Under the pieces are notes generated by a model, which was not told where the DNA came from, made no database searches, and saw only the letters and a program-made list of their open reading frames with translations. The position numbers and the translations under genes are program-made. Shown one piece after another: positions 62,631 to 64,000 of a stretch of DNA of 64,000 nucleotides. Origin of the DNA: Mesonia profundi (lineage in GTDB: Bacteria > Bacteroidota > Bacteroidia > Flavobacteriales > Flavobacteriaceae); contig NZ_JAVHUL010000005.1 of NCBI RefSeq assembly GCF_031085155.1, positions 50,775 through 114,774 on the forward strand, written 5' to 3'. The first letter of the stretch is position 1. Each line of letters starts with the position of its first letter.

Positions 62631-63161
62631 TTACTTTTTTCTATTCTTTCTTTTCTTCTTCTTAACATTAAAGACTCCGTCTTTTATGGTTATTTTTTTA
62701 CCGCTTTTAGAATAAAGAGTTCCCGAGAAAGTTCCTTGGGCTAGGTCGCTATTCATAGTAGTAATGGTTAACTTACTGTTTCCCTCTTTTTTGGTTTCGG
62801 CTCCCTTGTTATAGTGAGAATCATAGGTTTCTTCTATAAGATTAGACTTCCCCATTTGACTCACTTTGATATATCCATCATGGGTTCCCGGAACCAATTT
62901 CTTAGGGGACATGATCATCATATAAACCGTGATTCCGTTGTTCATATTGGTAAATCCAATCCCGAATTTTTGGCTCATTAAAGATGCACTAGTATTAAAC
63001 GTAGACTTAAAATCTAATTCCTGACCATCATCTAAAGTTATTGTAGCTGTTGCGCTATCATCCTGATTAGACTTGTTATTCTTTTCATCTCCGCAGGAAA
63101 ACAGAAAGAAGAGGGATAGAAAAGCCAGACTTAGAATAGTTGTTTTTAATTTCATAATCAT
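62631..63161 (-). CDS. Lipoprotein of unknown function heading cassette B
   Basis: 176 residues; the ATG at 63155 (MKLKTTILSLAFLSLFFLFSC) is an equally good start. The signal ends FLFSC followed by GDEKNNKSNQDD, acidic near the Cys, so surface exposure is possible. The mature part is beta-rich with SLMSQKFGIGFTNMNNGITVYM and a very basic C-terminal tail (KKKKRKNRKK). A DUF with similar features is not identified. The first gene behind operator copy 1. Confidence 0.75.
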   Translation of the reverse strand: MIMKLKTTILSLAFLSLFFLFSCGDEKNNKSNQDDSATATITLDDGQELDFKSTFNTSASLMSQKFGIGFTNMNNGITVYMMIMSPKKLVPGTHDGYIKVSQMGKSNLIEETYDSHYNKGAETKKEGNSKLTITTMNSDLAQGTFSGTLYSKSGKKITIKDGVFNVKKKKRKNRKK

Positions 63162-63287
63162 TTGTTTAATAGGGTATGAATACTCATTTCTTTATTTAAT
63201 ATTTTAGTAATTTCAGCTTGCATGTTTCACTTTAAAACTTGCGATTCAACACCAAATGAGCGAAGCGAGTTGTCTTTTTGTGTCAAA

Positions 63288-63380
63288 TAAAATTAAGTCA
63301 TATTTATATGAAAACAGGACGTGAATGTATCTACGTTGTGAATGGTTTTGTATATGGTAGGATTTCGTGTATGGATGGTA
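63288..63380 (-). promoter_or_regulatory. Shared operator/promoter architecture, copy 1
   Basis: Minus strand: TACCATCCA, 12 bp, TACCATATA (21-bp period), CAAAACCATTC, 44 bp, then TAATTTTA at 63288-63295. Matches copies 2 and 3 in every distance. Here the first ATG (63161) is 127 bp past the -7 element, so the leader is longer. Confidence 0.75.
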
Positions 63381-63450
63381 ATTGAGAAACCTATTTTTAG
63401 ATAAATAATTTTATAAAATGTTGTTTTTGAGTTATTAATGAAGGTTTAAT

Positions 63451-63557
63451 CCCTCCAGAGGGTTTAACCAGTCAGAACGGCACGGCCGAATTCCCCGAGG
63501 CTCGTCCGTGTAATGTTCGGAAAGGCTTGTCTTGAAATTTTAAAAAGTATTTTCCAT
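63451..63557. repeat. Dispersed element related to the one at 42024
   Basis: CCCTCCAGAGGGTTTAA, a GC-rich stretch with CCCCGAGGCTCGTCCG, and TTTTAAAAAGTATTTTCCAT line up in order with the block at 42024-42082. No gene is seen between 63162 and 63692; the gap also holds operator copy 1 and a terminator. Confidence 0.5.
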
Positions 63558-63598
63558 AAAAAAACAGGCTAGTCAAAACTTGAACTGCCTGTTTTTAT
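63558..63598. terminator. Bidirectional hairpin terminator
   Basis: AAAAACAGGC-T-AGT pairs with ACT-GCCTGTTTTT, leaving one bulge. A/T runs flank both sides. It would stop minus-strand transcription from the truncated gene at 63693. Confidence 0.8.
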
Positions 63599-63692
63599 AA
63601 TCGTTTGAAGAGATTTTATGGTCTAGATATAAACCCTCTTATCTTATCTCTAATTGATAAAAAATGGACTATAGAATCTATATAATTACTGA

Positions 63693-63932
63693 TTACTCTG
63701 CAATAATTTCGACTTTATCTAAGCCTCCATCATCATTACCATCTTCAAACTCTCCACGAATCCAAAAATCGGTCACATTATATAAGACTTCTTTGATTTG
63801 TGCTTTTGTAGCTAGCGTATTTTCTCCCTGATGATCTCCATAACGCCAAGCATTATTTTCGTCAATTTTTACAGAATAATTTGTCCAATCTTCCGTAAGA
63901 TACGTAGCTATTTCATAATAAATCTGGACTTC
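63693..63932 (-). pseudogene. C-terminal fragment of a laminin-B-domain protein, no start codon
   Basis: The frame is open for 79 residues but bounded upstream by an in-frame TAG at 63933, and it has no ATG. The sequence YLTEDWTNYSVKID, then NAWRYGDHQGENTLATKAQI, then NVTDFWIRGEFEDG and GGLDKVEIIAE has the order of the laminin B (domain IV) module. There the last strands read W-x-x-Y-x-V, then I-R-G-E-F and L-D-x-V. The 5' part of the gene is missing; the break lies near 63926-63935. Confidence 0.6.
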
Positions 63933-63956
63933 CTAGTAATTTTGTGACTAATTTTA

Positions 63957-63998
63957 TTAGGCCGCTTTGTTAAAAAATCCTTTTAATTTTAGTTCCAT
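63957..63998 (-). other. Possible C-terminal end of another gene (perhaps a transposase) cut by the window edge
   Basis: On the minus strand a frame open from the edge reads MELKLKGFFNKAA-stop, with the stop at 63957-63959. It directly abuts the broken laminin-domain frame, so a mobile element inserted there would explain both. Only 13 residues are visible, so this is weak. Confidence 0.2.
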
Positions 63999-64000
63999 TT

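Noticed and set aside
1..64000. tRNA, rRNA or known riboswitch
   Set aside because: No cloverleaf, rRNA-like or recognised riboswitch sequence was noticed in the spacers. A covariance-model search would be needed to exclude small RNAs.

Overview
The window is chromosomal DNA of a member of the Bacteroidota, almost certainly a flavobacterium (Flavobacteriaceae or a close relative). The evidence is the AT-rich sequence, TAnnTTTG promoter elements, type IX secretion (T9SS) C-terminal sorting domains, a SprE/PorW lipoprotein, SDDD-type lipoprotein export signals, and gene orders typical of the group: purD beside DUF6341/DUF6427, sprE-bactofilin-atpI-atpB, and flippase-dut-nucleotidyltransferase-TPR-DUF4292-EnvC. 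No tRNA, rRNA, CRISPR array or complete insertion sequence was seen.

1-17.5 kb is a surface polysaccharide locus. It opens inside rfbB and continues with rfbA, rfbC and rfbD (dTDP-L-rhamnose) and a CysQ-type phosphatase. Next come a Wzx-like flippase, an asparagine-synthetase-like protein without its glutaminase cysteine, a Wzy-like polymerase on the opposite strand, a GT4 glycosyltransferase, a hexapeptide acyltransferase, a sialate-esterase-like lipoprotein, two more polymerase/ligase-like membrane proteins and a GT26 transferase. UDP-glucose dehydrogenase, UDP-xylose synthase and the initiating polyprenyl-phosphate sugar transferase close it. Together they could make a repeat unit containing rhamnose, glucuronate and xylose, flip it and polymerise it.

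17.9-25 kb holds purD, two conserved small membrane proteins (DUF6341, DUF6427), a compact putative type II restriction-modification pair fused to the DUF6427 transcript by a short overlap, DUF4254, a GT9 glycosyltransferase, a CPBP protease and a 59-residue membrane protein. 25.4-32 kb holds a PaaE-like reductase, a T9SS-secreted beta-propeller protein, and a PadR-controlled set with an ABC exporter. 32.6-41.5 kb is sprE, bactofilin, two AtpI-like genes and the F1Fo ATP synthase genes atpBEFHAG; atpD and atpC are absent, as is usual in Bacteroidota. A 47-bp tandem repeat grows out of the atpG stop codon. 42-48.5 kb is a housekeeping envelope block.

49-63 kb is mostly cell-surface protein genes on the minus strand: an M36 protease, dgt, four lipoproteins, and two cassettes each made of a short T9SS protein and a large YadA-head/S74-chaperone tail-fibre-like protein. 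The cassettes share about 1.19 kb that looks identical. Three transcription units here carry the same upstream regulatory architecture at identical spacing: 9-bp direct repeats 21 bp apart, with a TAnnTTTA element at a fixed distance. This looks like an undescribed co-regulated surface-adhesin/lipoprotein regulon and is the most interesting feature of the window. The right edge carries a truncated laminin-B-domain fragment, perhaps cut by a mobile element that lies mostly outside the window.
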